From the NCBI GenBank assembly GCA_025964635.1, contig JAOPYP010000118.1, forward strand, positions 1-13,122: a DNA stretch of 13,122 bases, in the 5' to 3' direction. This DNA is from Actinomycetes bacterium (GTDB lineage: Bacteria; Actinomycetota; Actinomycetes; Streptosporangiales; Streptosporangiaceae). This document shows positions 12,930-13,122 of the stretch, piece after piece; positions within the stretch are counted from its first letter, which is position 1, and each line of letters opens with the position of its first letter. The position numbers and the translations under genes are program-made. The notes under the pieces were generated by a model, which had not been told where the DNA came from, ran no database searches, and worked only from the letters and a program-made list of their open reading frames with translations.

Positions 12930-12947
12930 CTGACCGGGTCGGGTCAG
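12930..12947 (-). other. Small hairpin in the glmM-acpS gap
   Basis: CTGACC (12930-12935) and GGTCAG (12942-12947) form a 6-bp stem with a 6-nt loop, about 70 bp beyond the glmM stop and 45 bp before the acpS start. It could be a weak terminator or leader structure. The rest of the 132-bp gap shows nothing I can name, and no clear promoter boxes. Confidence 0.35.
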
Positions 12948-13017
12948 GCAGCGAGGGTAGCCGGGACAGAAAACGCCTCGGGACGGACCAGCCGAACGGG
13001 AGGTCAGCGGGCCGGGG

Positions 13018-13122
13018 TCAGCCTGCGGCGCGGACCGCTGCGGCCAACTGGTCCGCGGTCCGCTGGGCCTGCTCGATCTCGACGGCCTCCACCATCACGC
13101 GCACCGCGGGCTCGGTGCCGCT
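13018..13122 (-). CDS. glmM: Phosphoglucosamine mutase, C-terminal 35 codons (partial at window edge)
   Basis: Only the last 35 codons are inside the window. They begin with SGTEPAVRVMVEAVE, the phosphate-binding loop (R-P-S-G-T-E-P type) of the alpha-D-phosphohexomutase family in the form typical of GlmM, and end with a short helix and TGA. GlmM converts glucosamine-6-phosphate to glucosamine-1-phosphate on the way to UDP-GlcNAc, the peptidoglycan precursor. Neighbouring alr also serves peptidoglycan synthesis. Other phosphomutases such as ManB share this loop. The RVMVEA continuation and the acpS/alr context favour GlmM. Confidence 0.85.
   Translation of the reverse strand, partial: SGTEPAVRVMVEAVEIEQAQRTADQLAAAVRAAG

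Noticed and set aside
1..13122. Mobile elements, CRISPR arrays, tRNA or rRNA genes, prophage or toxin-antitoxin genes
   Set aside because: I found no transposase or integrase motif, no regularly spaced repeats with spacers, and no tRNA-like cloverleaf. All confident genes are housekeeping in type.

Overview
The window looks like a chromosomal housekeeping segment from a very GC-rich actinobacterium. The basis is pervasive G/C at third codon positions, frequent GTG starts, a histidine-tailed GroEL1, a CIRCE operator, and a gene order close to the one I recall from Streptomyces and Mycobacterium (alr, tsaE, tsaB, rimI, tsaD, groES, groEL1, then an ECF sigma gene of the ShbA/SigD type with its anti-sigma partner). 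A Streptosporangiales-like host is my guess, not something the sequence proves. Every gene I can support is on the minus strand, so transcription runs from high to low coordinates. Long plus-strand open frames are shadows of these genes.

In order of transcription: the last 35 codons of glmM (13018-13122); acpS (12535-12885), joined by an ATGA overlap to the bifunctional NAD(P)HX repair gene nnr (10826-12538); alr (9495-10712), for D-alanine supply; a membrane-anchored alpha/beta hydrolase (8330-9442); tsaE (7715-8269); an unrecognised single-pass membrane protein (6505-7587); then tsaB, rimI and tsaD (6449 down to 4022), which overlap by 4 bp at each junction. TsaB, TsaD and TsaE are components of the tRNA t6A37 modification machinery. 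The TsaC/Sua5 enzyme that makes the threonylcarbamoyl-AMP intermediate is not in the window.

Below tsaD, a 210-bp gap carries a CIRCE operator (3912-3938) laid over a likely promoter. It is followed by groES (3500-3811), a large intercistronic hairpin (3395-3440), and groEL1 (1679-3304), which ends at a strong hairpin terminator (1605-1647). About 550 bp without a convincing gene follow. They contain a 28 % GC island and a perfect 10-bp inverted repeat ahead of the sigma gene (367-1128). Its stop overlaps the GTG start of an anti-sigma-like gene that runs off the window at position 1.

I see no mobile element, CRISPR array, tRNA or rRNA, and no clear sign of a new multi-gene system. The points most worth a second look are: the membrane protein inside the t6A cluster; the duplicated 3' end of nnr that forms tandem hairpins; the groES-groEL intercistronic hairpin; the inverted repeat in the sigma-factor leader; and short in-frame repeats that have expanded surface or linker segments in several enzymes.
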